A stretch of 33,868 nt of DNA from an uncultured Eubacteriales bacterium (GTDB lineage Bacteria > Bacillota > Clostridia > Peptostreptococcales > Anaerovoracaceae): assembly GCA_902779185.1 (NCBI GenBank), contig CACZAM010000006.1, positions 70,189-104,056 on the forward strand, written 5' to 3'. Both the position numbers and the translations under genes were made by a program. Positions 16,040 through 23,783 of the stretch are shown here, piece by piece. Every line of letters begins with the position of its first letter. Positions within the stretch are counted from its first letter, which is position 1. The notes below the pieces were generated by a model. It was not told the origin of the DNA and did no database searches. It worked only from the letters and a program-made list of their open reading frames with translations.

Positions 16040-16064
16040 CACTTTAGCGTGCTAAAGTGCTAAA
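16040..16064. promoter_or_regulatory. Operator candidate upstream of the amino acid transporter operon
   Basis: CACTTTAGC-GT-GCTAAAGTG (16040-16059) is a perfect inverted repeat with a third half-site GCTAAA at 16059-16064, 8 bp further. It lies about 75 bases before the lipoprotein start, and a TTGTCA-like box lies just upstream on the minus strand. The regulator is not in this window. Together with the terminator at 16251-16294, this accounts for what I can see in the 15966-16328 gap. Confidence 0.55.
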
Positions 16065-16250
16065 TTGACAAAGCAATCATAGCATCCCTGCATCCTTCGG
16101 TCAAGCATAATTACTGTTTTCTTACAAATACATTGCCCGCGCCACTCTCGCAAAAGGAGTTTCAGAAATTTTGCTAAAAATCATGTTATCGTCAATTGAA
16201 GTCTCGCAGGCCATCTTCCAGAGCCGCCGCTTTTCCGCTGCCAAAACAAA

Positions 16251-16294
16251 AATTGCTACATATACGAAGAAAAGCCTTCATATATGTAGCAATT
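16251..16294. terminator. Bidirectional terminator
   Basis: AATTGCTACATATACGAAG and CTTCATATATGTAGCAATT form a long stem (one mismatch/bulge) with a short loop. T-runs lie on both sides: AATTTTTGTTTT on minus, AATTATTTTTA on plus. It ends the brnQ-deacylase transcript before the transporter operon. Confidence 0.8.
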
Positions 16295-16328
16295 ATTTTT
16301 ATAGTCCTCCCGGCGGTATCCGGTTTGC

Positions 16329-16817
16329 TTATTCCGCGGCTGGTCCAGGCAGTTTGCAGACATCGATCCATGCGAGGGAGCGCGATACTTCGAAAAGTTC
16401 ATCCGGCGTGAATTCCGCGGCGGAGTTGGAGGAGCCGCAGGCCGGGAATACTGACTCGAACCTCTTCATCGACTCATCGCAGTAGATCCTTACGTCATCG
16501 CGCGTGACTCCGAAAGCGCATACTCCGCCGATCTCATGGTTTGTATATTGAGGGACTTCTTCAGGCGAGAGCATCCTCGCTTTTTCACCGAAGTAATCCT
16601 TATATTTCTTGTTGTCGACTCTGGCGTCACCGGCTGCCTGCACGAGTATGCCTGTGCCGTCCTTGAGTTTGAAGCTCAGTGTCTTGCAGATGCGCGCAGG
16701 CTCCACGCCGACCGCCTTTGCAGCCAGCTCTACCGTTGCGCTCGAGACATCAAATTCTCTGATGCGGTCAGCCATTCCCATCTTTTCCAGATATGCGCGT
16801 GCTATTTCTATTGACAT
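16329..16817 (-). CDS. YbaK/ProX-family aminoacyl-tRNA deacylase
   Basis: A 162-aa single-domain YbaK/EbsC protein. These enzymes hydrolyse mischarged tRNAs such as Cys-tRNA-Pro or Ala-tRNA-Pro, or related errors. Visible family features are the early Lys in ICKTLSFKLKD, GDARVDNKKYKDYFG, and EIGGVCAFGV before the C-terminal strand. It lies 19 bases after brnQ and is probably co-transcribed with it. Which mischarged tRNA it edits cannot be told from sequence. Confidence 0.85.
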   Translation of the reverse strand: MSIEIARAYLEKMGMADRIREFDVSSATVELAAKAVGVEPARICKTLSFKLKDGTGILVQAAGDARVDNKKYKDYFGEKARMLSPEEVPQYTNHEIGGVCAFGVTRDDVRIYCDESMKRFESVFPACGSSNSAAEFTPDELFEVSRSLAWIDVCKLPGPAAE

Positions 16818-16836
16818 ACTATCTCCTATCCTGGCT

Positions 16837-18201
16837 CTATGCAGCGGCTTTTTTATCCTTGCCGCGCATCGCGACTGTCAGCACGAGTCCGATCACCAGA
16901 CCGATCAGGGCCGGTACCACCCAGCCGAGGCCGATATCGAAGAACGGGAATATGCTGCGTCCGAAGTCTGTCATTGCAGGGATGTGCAGCGCGTTCTGAA
17001 GACCTACAGGCAGTGTCTTGCAGAAGTCAAATACTGCAGGGATGAACGCTCCGAGAGTCACCCATCCGTAGACGTACTTGCTCTTGCCGAACAGCTTCTC
17101 CGTAAGAGCCATGATGATCAGCACTGTCGCCATCGGATAGAGCAGCATCAGTACCGGTACTGCGTAATTAATGATCGCGGTAAGTCCGACGTTCGAAACG
17201 ATGAACGAGAACAGCGTGAAGAACATTGCCCAGCCTCTGTAGTTGAGTTTGCCAGGCACGAGTTTTACGAACATCTCGCCGCAGCTTGTGATGAGTCCAA
17301 TCGCCGTCTTGAGGCATGCGAACGTGATAGTCAGCGCGAGCACGACGCTTCCGATGCCGCCGAGATAGTGGTTGGAGATCTGTGCGAGCGCGATGCCTCC
17401 ATTGTCGGATAAGTCGAAGATACCTCTCGACTGCGCGCCCATTATGATGGTGAGCATATAGATGATGAACATCAGTATGCCTGTGAAAACTCCGGCTTTC
17501 AGAGTCTCCCTGGCAACATCGCTGTCCTTGTCGACTCCGAGATCTCTGACGACATTGATGATAACGATGCCGAACGCGAGTCCTGCGATAGCATCCATGG
17601 TGCCGTATCCTTCGATGATGGAGTTGAAAAACGCTCCGTTCTGATACCATTCGACAGGTGCGACCTCAGACATCGGTGCTCCCGGATGGATCAGCGCCAC
17701 GAATACGAGAATACCGAGGAACAGCAGGAACAGCGGGTTGATCACGCGTCCGATCCATGTGGTGATCTTGCCCGGTCTGAGCGAGAAGTACATTACGAAC
17801 GCGAAGAATATGAATGTAAATATGAGCTGCCACAGCCTGAAGTGCGACTCACCCACAATAGGCGCAAGGCCGGTGGTGAACGATACGGACGCGCATCTCG
17901 GGATGGCGAAGAACGGTCCGATCGTAAGGTAGAGCACGGCTGTGAACACCCTGCCGTACCAGCCCGACACCTTGCTGGAGAGCTCCATCAGGTTGTCACT
18001 GTGGGTGTTTCCGATAGCTGCTACCGCGAGGATCGGGATCGTCACCGCAGTGATACAGAATCCGAGTATCGCCGGCCATGAATTACTGCCCGCCATCTGT
18101 CCGAGGTGCACCGGGAAAATCAGGTTACCGGCGCCGAAGAACATTCCGAACAGCGTGCTTGCCACGACGATGGTCTCTTTCATCGTCAGTTTTCTTTTCA
18201 T
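16837..18201 (-). CDS. brnQ: Branched-chain amino acid:cation symporter BrnQ
   Basis: A 454-aa integral membrane protein of the LIVCS family with about 12 transmembrane helices. The N-terminal signature is FGMFFGAGNLIFPVHLGQMAG, and IPRCASVSFTTG lies near residue 120. It imports Leu, Ile and Val with Na+ or H+. The ribosome site GGAAGGGAG lies about 10 bases before the ATG. The C-terminal GKDKKAAA tail is cytoplasmic. A 24-base hairpin (18265-18288) lies upstream, between it and recR. Confidence 0.93.
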   Translation of the reverse strand: MKRKLTMKETIVVASTLFGMFFGAGNLIFPVHLGQMAGSNSWPAILGFCITAVTIPILAVAAIGNTHSDNLMELSSKVSGWYGRVFTAVLYLTIGPFFAIPRCASVSFTTGLAPIVGESHFRLWQLIFTFIFFAFVMYFSLRPGKITTWIGRVINPLFLLFLGILVFVALIHPGAPMSEVAPVEWYQNGAFFNSIIEGYGTMDAIAGLAFGIVIINVVRDLGVDKDSDVARETLKAGVFTGILMFIIYMLTIIMGAQSRGIFDLSDNGGIALAQISNHYLGGIGSVVLALTITFACLKTAIGLITSCGEMFVKLVPGKLNYRGWAMFFTLFSFIVSNVGLTAIINYAVPVLMLLYPMATVLIIMALTEKLFGKSKYVYGWVTLGAFIPAVFDFCKTLPVGLQNALHIPAMTDFGRSIFPFFDIGLGWVVPALIGLVIGLVLTVAMRGKDKKAAA

Positions 18202-18264
18202 AACTATGTCAGCTCCCTTCCAAATAGTTATAGTGCCTCCGCTTTGCCCGGCCGTTTCTCCGGA

Positions 18265-18288
18265 CCGTCTCTATAGTCAGAGATACGG
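18265..18288 (-). terminator. Possible weak terminator after recR
   Basis: CCGTCTCT and AGAGATACGG pair around ATAGTC, with a bulge. There is no U-run. It may end or attenuate the dnaX-ybaB-recR message before brnQ; support is limited to the fold. Confidence 0.3.
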
Positions 18289-18309
18289 CTTCGCATCGCA
18301 CGACACGTC

Positions 18310-18912
18310 TTACAGCTCTCTCCTGCCTTCTACGGCCTTGAGAAGCGTCACTTCATCAGCGTACTCGAGATCGCCTCCCACAGGTATGCCGTGTGCGATC
18401 CTCGTCACTTTTATTCCCGCCGGCTTCAGCAGCCTCGCGATGTACATTGCGGTAGCCTCACCCTCGATGTTTGGGTTGGTGGCTATGATGACTTCTTCGA
18501 CATCGCTGTCTCCCTGCAGCCTCTCTATGAGGCTCTTGAGGTTGATGTCAGCGGGACCGATCCCCTCTGCCGGAGATATGGCTCCGTGCAGCACGTGATA
18601 TGTCCCTTTATACTCGCGTATGCGTTCCATAGCCATCACGTCCTGAGGTGTCTCCACGACGCAGATGACTGTTTTGTCTCTTGAGCCGTCGGAGCATATA
18701 CCGCATACATCCCTGTCGGTCAGATTGCCGCAGACTCTGCAGTAGTGCAGCGATCTTTTTGCTTCCACGATCGACTCGGCCAGCGCCTCCGCCTCACGGT
18801 CTGTCAGACTGAGCACATGAAAAGCGAGCCTCTGCGCAGTCTTTCCGCCGATGCCCGGAAGCTTTCCCAGCTCATTTATCAGTTTGTTGAGTGAGCGCGG
18901 ATACTGCTTCAT
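18310..18912 (-). CDS. recR: Recombination mediator RecR
   Basis: 200 aa, the usual length. The N-terminal HhH is in [17 protein letters not shown]. The zinc motif is C-x2-C-x8-C-x2-C-like ([16 protein letters not shown]). The Toprim domain spans [15 protein letters not shown] to [20 protein letters not shown], and the C-terminal Walker-like part has [16 protein letters not shown]. RecR loads RecA onto SSB-coated DNA with RecO. The start overlaps the ybaB stop by one base (TGATG). Confidence 0.97.
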   Translation of the reverse strand: MKQYPRSLNKLINELGKLPGIGGKTAQRLAFHVLSLTDREAEALAESIVEAKRSLHYCRVCGNLTDRDVCGICSDGSRDKTVICVVETPQDVMAMERIREYKGTYHVLHGAISPAEGIGPADINLKSLIERLQGDSDVEEVIIATNPNIEGEATAMYIARLLKPAGIKVTRIAHGIPVGGDLEYADEVTLLKAVEGRREL

Positions 18913-19295
18913 CAGAAGCCGAAGCCTCCGAGTCCGCCACCCATGCCGCCGAAGCCGCCTGTGATGTTGTTCATCTCAGTCTCTTCGAGGTCTTCGATCT
19001 GTCTGATCGCCTCGTTGACTGCCGCCATTACGAGGTCCTGCAGCATTTCAACGTCATCAGGATCCACGACATCCTTGTCGATAGTCAGAGCGGTGATCTG
19101 CTTTTTGCCGTTGATCGTTACCTCGACCGCGCCGCCGCCGGCTGTAGTAGTGAGTTCCTTTTTCTCGAGCTCCGCCTGCTTCTGTTCCATCTCAGCCTGC
19201 ATAGCCTGAAGCTGCTTCAGCTGCTTCTGCATATCCTTTGCGCCGCCGCCGTTTCTGTTTTTAGGCTTCTTGCCGGCCTTCATTCCTTTACCCAT
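18912..19295 (-). CDS. ybaB: YbaB/EbfC nucleoid-associated protein
   Basis: A 127-aa YbaB/EbfC DNA-binding protein. A Lys-rich N-terminal extension ([18 protein letters not shown]) precedes the Gln/Met coiled-coil helix. Then comes [21 protein letters not shown] and the C-terminal helix [13 protein letters not shown]. The Gly/Phe-rich tail ([15 protein letters not shown]) is typical of the family. It sits in the conserved dnaX-ybaB-recR order, 18 bases after dnaX. Confidence 0.95.
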   Translation of the reverse strand: MGKGMKAGKKPKNRNGGGAKDMQKQLKQLQAMQAEMEQKQAELEKKELTTTAGGGAVEVTINGKKQITALTIDKDVVDPDDVEMLQDLVMAAVNEAIRQIEDLEETEMNNITGGFGGMGGGLGGFGF

Positions 19296-19313
19296 TTTAT
19301 CCTCCTGTATATG

Positions 19314-20951
19314 TCAGTCTTCTATGACCGGTTCAATGCCGAAAAGATCCATTATATCTCCGATCACTTCATTCTTATTGATATCGTCGTTTATTATTTT
19401 GGCTGTCTCCTCTTCAGAGATGCCGGCGCTGTCTTCCGCTGCGCCGGACTTGGAGATCACTCCGCCTCTCATCGTTACGTAGACATCACTTCCGTAAATG
19501 CTCTTTGCCACCTGAGCTATTTCAGCCGCTTTGTCCTCAGCCAGCCTCAGCTTGCCCGGGCTCACAATGACCAGCAGTCTGCCCGCGTCGAATTCCGATC
19601 CTGCTGAATAGCGCCCCACGAGACTCATGAAGGTTCTGTCGTTAGCCGAGACCGCTCTGACTATTCTGTCCCACATCTCCTCAGGGCTGCCTGGCTGTTC
19701 TCTCTGGGCGGAAGCTATCATGTTTGCCAGTGCTTCTGCCGCGGGCTCCTCATCTGCCGGAGCTGCAGTCCTCACTGCTGTCTCCACAGGTTTTGCCGGA
19801 GCCGCTTCTCTCTTCGGAGCAGGCCTCAGCGGTCTTCTGACAGGAGTTTCCGCTGCGTCGTCCCGTGACGCGAGCCTCACGGCTGCAGTCTCCAGAAGTA
19901 TGCGCGGCCTTTCGGAATATCTGCCGAGATTGATGTACTCGGAAATCAGACGGATCGCCTTTTCTATGAACACCGCATCTGTCAGATCAGCCTGCGATCT
20001 GAGGCGCGAGATGTTCTCGCCCGATGAGCCGACGATGCGTTCAGCCTTTCCCACGTACTTGACTATCATGAGATCGCGCATGTGCTTTAGCCAGTCCTTC
20101 ATAATCTGCCTCGGATCCTTGCCGCGCCTGATTATCTCATCTATGTAAACAAGCGCCTTGCCTGCATCGCCCGCGATCACCGCGCCGGTCAGCGCAAGGA
20201 AGAAATCCGCACCTGCTGCTCCCGTATATTCGAGTACTGCTGCCCGGCTCAGTTCCTTATCGCCAGCGGCGGTGCACTGCTCGAGAATACTGAGGGCATC
20301 TCTTACAGAGCCGTCCGCTCTTGAAGCAATAGTCGAAAGCGCGTCGTCAGTTGCGTTTATGCCTCTCCTGACGCATATCCGCTTCATGCCCTCAACAAGC
20401 TCCTCCTCGGTGACGCGCCTGAAGTTCAGCTGCATGCAGCGCGATCTTATGGTGCTTCTCACCTTCTGAGGATCAGTCGTAGCGAGAATAAAGATGGCGT
20501 GTTCAGGCGGCTCCTCGAGAGTCTTTAGGAAAGCATTCTCCGCGGCGGTACTGAGCATGTGTACCTCGTCGATTATGTACACCTTGTATCTTCCGACTGC
20601 CGGAGGATACTTCACCATTTCTATGATGGCTCTGAGATCGTCCACGCCGTTGTTGGACGCCGCGTCGAGCTCTATTACGTCGACAAACCTTCCCTCCCGT
20701 ATCGCCTCGCAGTTTGCGCACTTTCCGCACGGAAGGCTCACTTCCGGATCACCCGGCTCGCCTTCCATGCAGTTGACAGCTTTTGCGAGAATTCTCGCGG
20801 TGCTCGTCTTGCCCGTACCGTGAGTTCCGGCAAATAAATAAGCCTGGCTCACCGTACCTGTCCTGATCTGGTTCTGCAGGATGCGGACGATGTGCTTCTG
20901 GCCTATTACTTCTTCGAAAACTCTTTCGGCTCTGTATAGTGCGGGCTGCAT
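19314..20951 (-). CDS. dnaX: DNA polymerase III subunits gamma/tau
   Basis: A 545-aa AAA+ clamp-loader subunit. Walker A is GTHGTGKT (about 42-49), the zinc site is C61, C75, C78 and C81, Walker B is IIDEVHML (about 126-133), and sensor/SRC is RSTIRSRC. The C-terminal tau part is Ala/Pro rich and then ordered. As tau it links the clamp loader to the polymerase. I saw no obvious slippery frameshift site; both forms might not be made by frameshift here. The SRP RNA gene lies just upstream. Confidence 0.97.
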   Translation of the reverse strand: MQPALYRAERVFEEVIGQKHIVRILQNQIRTGTVSQAYLFAGTHGTGKTSTARILAKAVNCMEGEPGDPEVSLPCGKCANCEAIREGRFVDVIELDAASNNGVDDLRAIIEMVKYPPAVGRYKVYIIDEVHMLSTAAENAFLKTLEEPPEHAIFILATTDPQKVRSTIRSRCMQLNFRRVTEEELVEGMKRICVRRGINATDDALSTIASRADGSVRDALSILEQCTAAGDKELSRAAVLEYTGAAGADFFLALTGAVIAGDAGKALVYIDEIIRRGKDPRQIMKDWLKHMRDLMIVKYVGKAERIVGSSGENISRLRSQADLTDAVFIEKAIRLISEYINLGRYSERPRILLETAAVRLASRDDAAETPVRRPLRPAPKREAAPAKPVETAVRTAAPADEEPAAEALANMIASAQREQPGSPEEMWDRIVRAVSANDRTFMSLVGRYSAGSEFDAGRLLVIVSPGKLRLAEDKAAEIAQVAKSIYGSDVYVTMRGGVISKSGAAEDSAGISEEETAKIINDDINKNEVIGDIMDLFGIEPVIED

Positions 20952-20998
20952 AAGACCTCTTCATTACCGGTGCTGAGCACCTGTGCCTACAAAAATAA

Positions 20999-21132
20999 GC
21001 GGGCAGTCAGCTGTACGCAGAGGCTGGTCTGCGGCACACAGGACAGATCGCTTAATGCTGCTACCTCTCGGTCCTGACATGGTTCACGGAGCCCCATTGC
21101 GCAGGGCCCCCGCGCACAGCAGGCTGCCCGCC
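20999..21132 (-). ncRNA. ffs: Signal recognition particle RNA (small bacterial type)
   Basis: On the minus strand the core GTCAGGACCGAGAGGTAGCA, followed by GC-ATTAAGCG, is the Ffh-binding domain IV with its GNRA-type tetraloop, preceded by GTGAACCAT. GCGGGCAG at the 5' end pairs with CTGCCCGC at the 3' end, and TTATTTTT follows as a terminator. At about 134 nt it is a small SRP RNA with a slightly lengthened helix. It guides Ffh/FtsY-dependent insertion of membrane proteins. Its place next to dnaX is conserved in many bacteria. Confidence 0.93.
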
Positions 21133-21146
21133 CGATTTCGACATTT

Positions 21147-21176
21147 ATTGTAACATAAAGCGGCTCTCAATGCGAA
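21147..21176 (-). promoter_or_regulatory. Promoter of the SRP RNA gene
   Basis: On the minus strand TTCGCA (21171-21176) and TACAAT (21147-21152) are separated by 18 bp. The start would fall near 21140, a few bases before the mature 5' end. Confidence 0.55.
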
Positions 21177-21210
21177 TGATGAGACAATCTTTTTAAATAT
21201 TTACATATCT

Positions 21211-23355
21211 CTACAGCATGATCTCGCTTTTCGCCTTGCTCGCCGCTATTGCCTCATTCAGCCGCTTTGCCGGTGTATAGAGCGCAAGACCGAACGCAAC
21301 GGAGAACAGGGCAAACAGAAGCAGGATACCGATGCATGTTTGGTAGGTGTTCCCGTACATGCCTCCTATGCACTCCCGCATCGCATCCATCGCGTAGCGG
21401 AACGGCATAAACGGATACAGCACCCTGAAGATCCCCGGGAGTACTTCAACCGGATATGTGCCGCCCGAGCCTGCTACCTGAAGAACCAGTATTATCACGC
21501 CGGCTCCAAGGCCTATGTTGTCAAGAGCAAACACCAGAGCGTAGTTTATCATCATGAACACAATGCTGTTGATGCATGCAAGCAGCACAAATCTGAGCGG
21601 CGCTGCGCACTGTATCCGTACATACAGCAGGTCACCGGCGGAGACCACCAGAGCCTGCGCGATGCCTATGAGCAGATAAAGCCCGAATCTCCCGAAGTAC
21701 CATTCATGCAGCTTCAGATTATTAAGGCTGTCCCTCTTCTTTACTTTTACCTTTATGAGAACAGCCGTCAGCAGAGCGCCCACCCACTGCGCGAGTACTG
21801 TGTAGAACGGCGCCATGGCTGAGCCGTAGTTCTCAATAGGCCAGAATACTTCAGTTTCCATTCTGACAGGATTCGCGAGATATTCCGCTACCGCGGTCTC
21901 GTCGTTTGCCATCAGATTATTCAGCTCCCGCAGAAGATCGTTGCCCGAGGCGTTCATGAGCAGATCACTCAGCGAAGCGGCTCCGTCCTGAAGCGAGTCC
22001 AGACCGTCAGATGTCTTATTTATGCTCGAGCTTAGCTTCCCGAGAGAATCCTCGTATGTTCCGAGATTTCTGCTGAGCGAAGAAAGGCCCTTGTCTGCTC
22101 CGGACATGATTTTACGGAATCCCGAGAGCGATGTCTTTGCGTTCATGAGCGCCGTGCTGAGATTAGTGTCGATGTCTGTCTTTATCTGCTCACGTATCTC
22201 TATGATAAGCCTGATCGCCTTGTCGTTGTCTTCCGAGATTTTTTTAATGACCGGCTCGCGTTCGGCATATTTCATGCCTTCATTCAGCGATTCAAGTCCT
22301 GCAGATATATCGCCCAGAGTCTCGGAAAGCTCTGTGAACTTTTCGCTGAGGGCGGTGAATCCCTCCTCTTCCAGCATGCCAGCCTGCTCATCAGCGCGGG
22401 TCTTATGTGTATTGACATTTTTCACCCACGTGTTTCGTTTGTTTTTCAGGAATTTTTCATAGGCGGAGTCATCTGCACTGAGGATTTCGACCATCACGGT
22501 ATCAAATGTATTGAGTGCGTCCGCTGTATCTTCTATTTTTTTGACCGCGTCATCGATCTTTGTGGTGTCGGCCCTTTTGATCTTTGCAAGCTCCTCCTGA
22601 GCCTCGGCCAGCAGTTTATCATTGGCCGCAAACACATCATGAGTGCTTCCTATGTATTCACCCGATACGTCAAGCAGACTGCCGGAAGCGTCAGTAAGGC
22701 CTGTTGCTGCGTCAGCCAGCGCTATGCAGCTTGTTATATCTTTACTTAAGTCGTCTATCCTGTCTGCCAGATCGGCAAGCATCTCCTGCGGATCGAGTCC
22801 GCTCGCTTCCGCTACGGATGCCGCGTCAGATACGTATCCTGCGAGAGTTTCAACGAATGCCGCGTTTACTTCCTCCTGCACGGCAGTCTTTGCCTTGCCG
22901 GTTATCTTAGGAGCCACGGCGTTCTTTTTCTCATTTTCATAGTATTTTAACTCAGGATTTGTAAGATCTCCGCTCATAAAGCTCAATACACCGGTGCTGA
23001 AATCTTCAGGTATCACAAGCGCAGCATAATAATCGCCTGAGCGGACCCCTTCAACTGCCTCTTTATCGCTTTCAACAAAGATCCAGCCTATATCCTCATT
23101 CGCACCGAGCGCTTCTGTTATCTTGTCGCCTACGTTTATCTGAAAGCCGGCCGTGTTCGATCCCTCGTCCATGTTAGCTACTGCTACGGAAATGCGTCCA
23201 GTCGCTTCCGACTCGTAAGGAGCCCAGTTTGAGAGGATGTTGAACCAGGCATAGCAGCATGGAACAAGGCAAAGCCCCATCACTGTAATGATGGCAACAA
23301 CGCTGCCGGTTATCTTTTTAAGGTCGTGCCGCATGATGTTGAGGATGTTCTTCAT
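21211..23355 (-). CDS. YhgE/Pip family membrane protein (copy 2)
   Basis: A 714-aa member of the YhgE/Pip (phage infection protein) family, ABC-2-type membrane topology. One N-terminal helix (about 15-37) is followed by a large extracytoplasmic domain of about 460 residues. That domain opens with RISVAVANMDEG and contains YYENEKKNAVAPKI and repeated coiled-coil helices. Five membrane helices (about 515-705) end the protein, with VLQVAGSGGTYPVEVLPG and MPFRYAMDAMRE as conserved features. The ATG overlaps the small membrane protein by 4 bases. Family members are linked to phage adsorption, cell-envelope export and type VII-like secretion; the exact role is uncertain. Confidence 0.9.
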   Translation of the reverse strand: MKNILNIMRHDLKKITGSVVAIITVMGLCLVPCCYAWFNILSNWAPYESEATGRISVAVANMDEGSNTAGFQINVGDKITEALGANEDIGWIFVESDKEAVEGVRSGDYYAALVIPEDFSTGVLSFMSGDLTNPELKYYENEKKNAVAPKITGKAKTAVQEEVNAAFVETLAGYVSDAASVAEASGLDPQEMLADLADRIDDLSKDITSCIALADAATGLTDASGSLLDVSGEYIGSTHDVFAANDKLLAEAQEELAKIKRADTTKIDDAVKKIEDTADALNTFDTVMVEILSADDSAYEKFLKNKRNTWVKNVNTHKTRADEQAGMLEEEGFTALSEKFTELSETLGDISAGLESLNEGMKYAEREPVIKKISEDNDKAIRLIIEIREQIKTDIDTNLSTALMNAKTSLSGFRKIMSGADKGLSSLSRNLGTYEDSLGKLSSSINKTSDGLDSLQDGAASLSDLLMNASGNDLLRELNNLMANDETAVAEYLANPVRMETEVFWPIENYGSAMAPFYTVLAQWVGALLTAVLIKVKVKKRDSLNNLKLHEWYFGRFGLYLLIGIAQALVVSAGDLLYVRIQCAAPLRFVLLACINSIVFMMINYALVFALDNIGLGAGVIILVLQVAGSGGTYPVEVLPGIFRVLYPFMPFRYAMDAMRECIGGMYGNTYQTCIGILLLFALFSVAFGLALYTPAKRLNEAIAASKAKSEIML

Positions 23356-23783
23356 TTTTCATCCTCACTTTCCGTCGCGTGTCCGCGCCTGTGGTTTCTA
23401 TGATGAGCCTGTATTTCCTCCTGCTTCTCATGTATCCTGCTCTGCACTCTCTCTCGCACTGCCGCGGAATCAGGCAGCAGCTCTCCGAAGTCGGCCTCTC
23501 TTTCGCTCACGTCCTCAAGAGTCTTGCGTATTGAGTCGTCAATATATTCAACGCTGATAAGATATATGGACGCAACAAACATGCCGACCACCCAGAGTAT
23601 CATGAATACGACCCTGTCGCTGTCGGTGATAAGGCGTATAAGTATCATGAGAACAGTGAACACGATCAGGAAAATCAGACCTATCCTTATCCTCTTTTTA
23701 TTATTCTCATGCAAGGTAATACCACGTTCAAGCAGCTTGTTGTAAAGCTCTTCATAGCGAATGTCCTGTCTGTTTCTGTCCAT
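23352..23783 (-). CDS. Small two-helix membrane protein between YhgE copies
   Basis: A 143-aa protein. Residues about 1-30 are charged, and two transmembrane helices follow (about 33-53 and 59-79). A long acidic and His/Arg-rich cytoplasmic-type tail (about 85-143) ends in TESEDEK. It overlaps the genes on both sides by 1 and 4 bases, so it is translated with the two YhgE proteins and may be a partner or assembly factor for them. No family recognised. Confidence 0.75.
   Translation of the reverse strand: MDRNRQDIRYEELYNKLLERGITLHENNKKRIRIGLIFLIVFTVLMILIRLITDSDRVVFMILWVVGMFVASIYLISVEYIDDSIRKTLEDVSEREADFGELLPDSAAVRERVQSRIHEKQEEIQAHHRNHRRGHATESEDEK

Noticed and set aside
16040-16064. CIRCE/HrcA element
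   Set aside because: Half-sites resemble TTAGCAC, but the spacing and the GAGTGCTAA arm of CIRCE are absent, and no chaperone gene is near.
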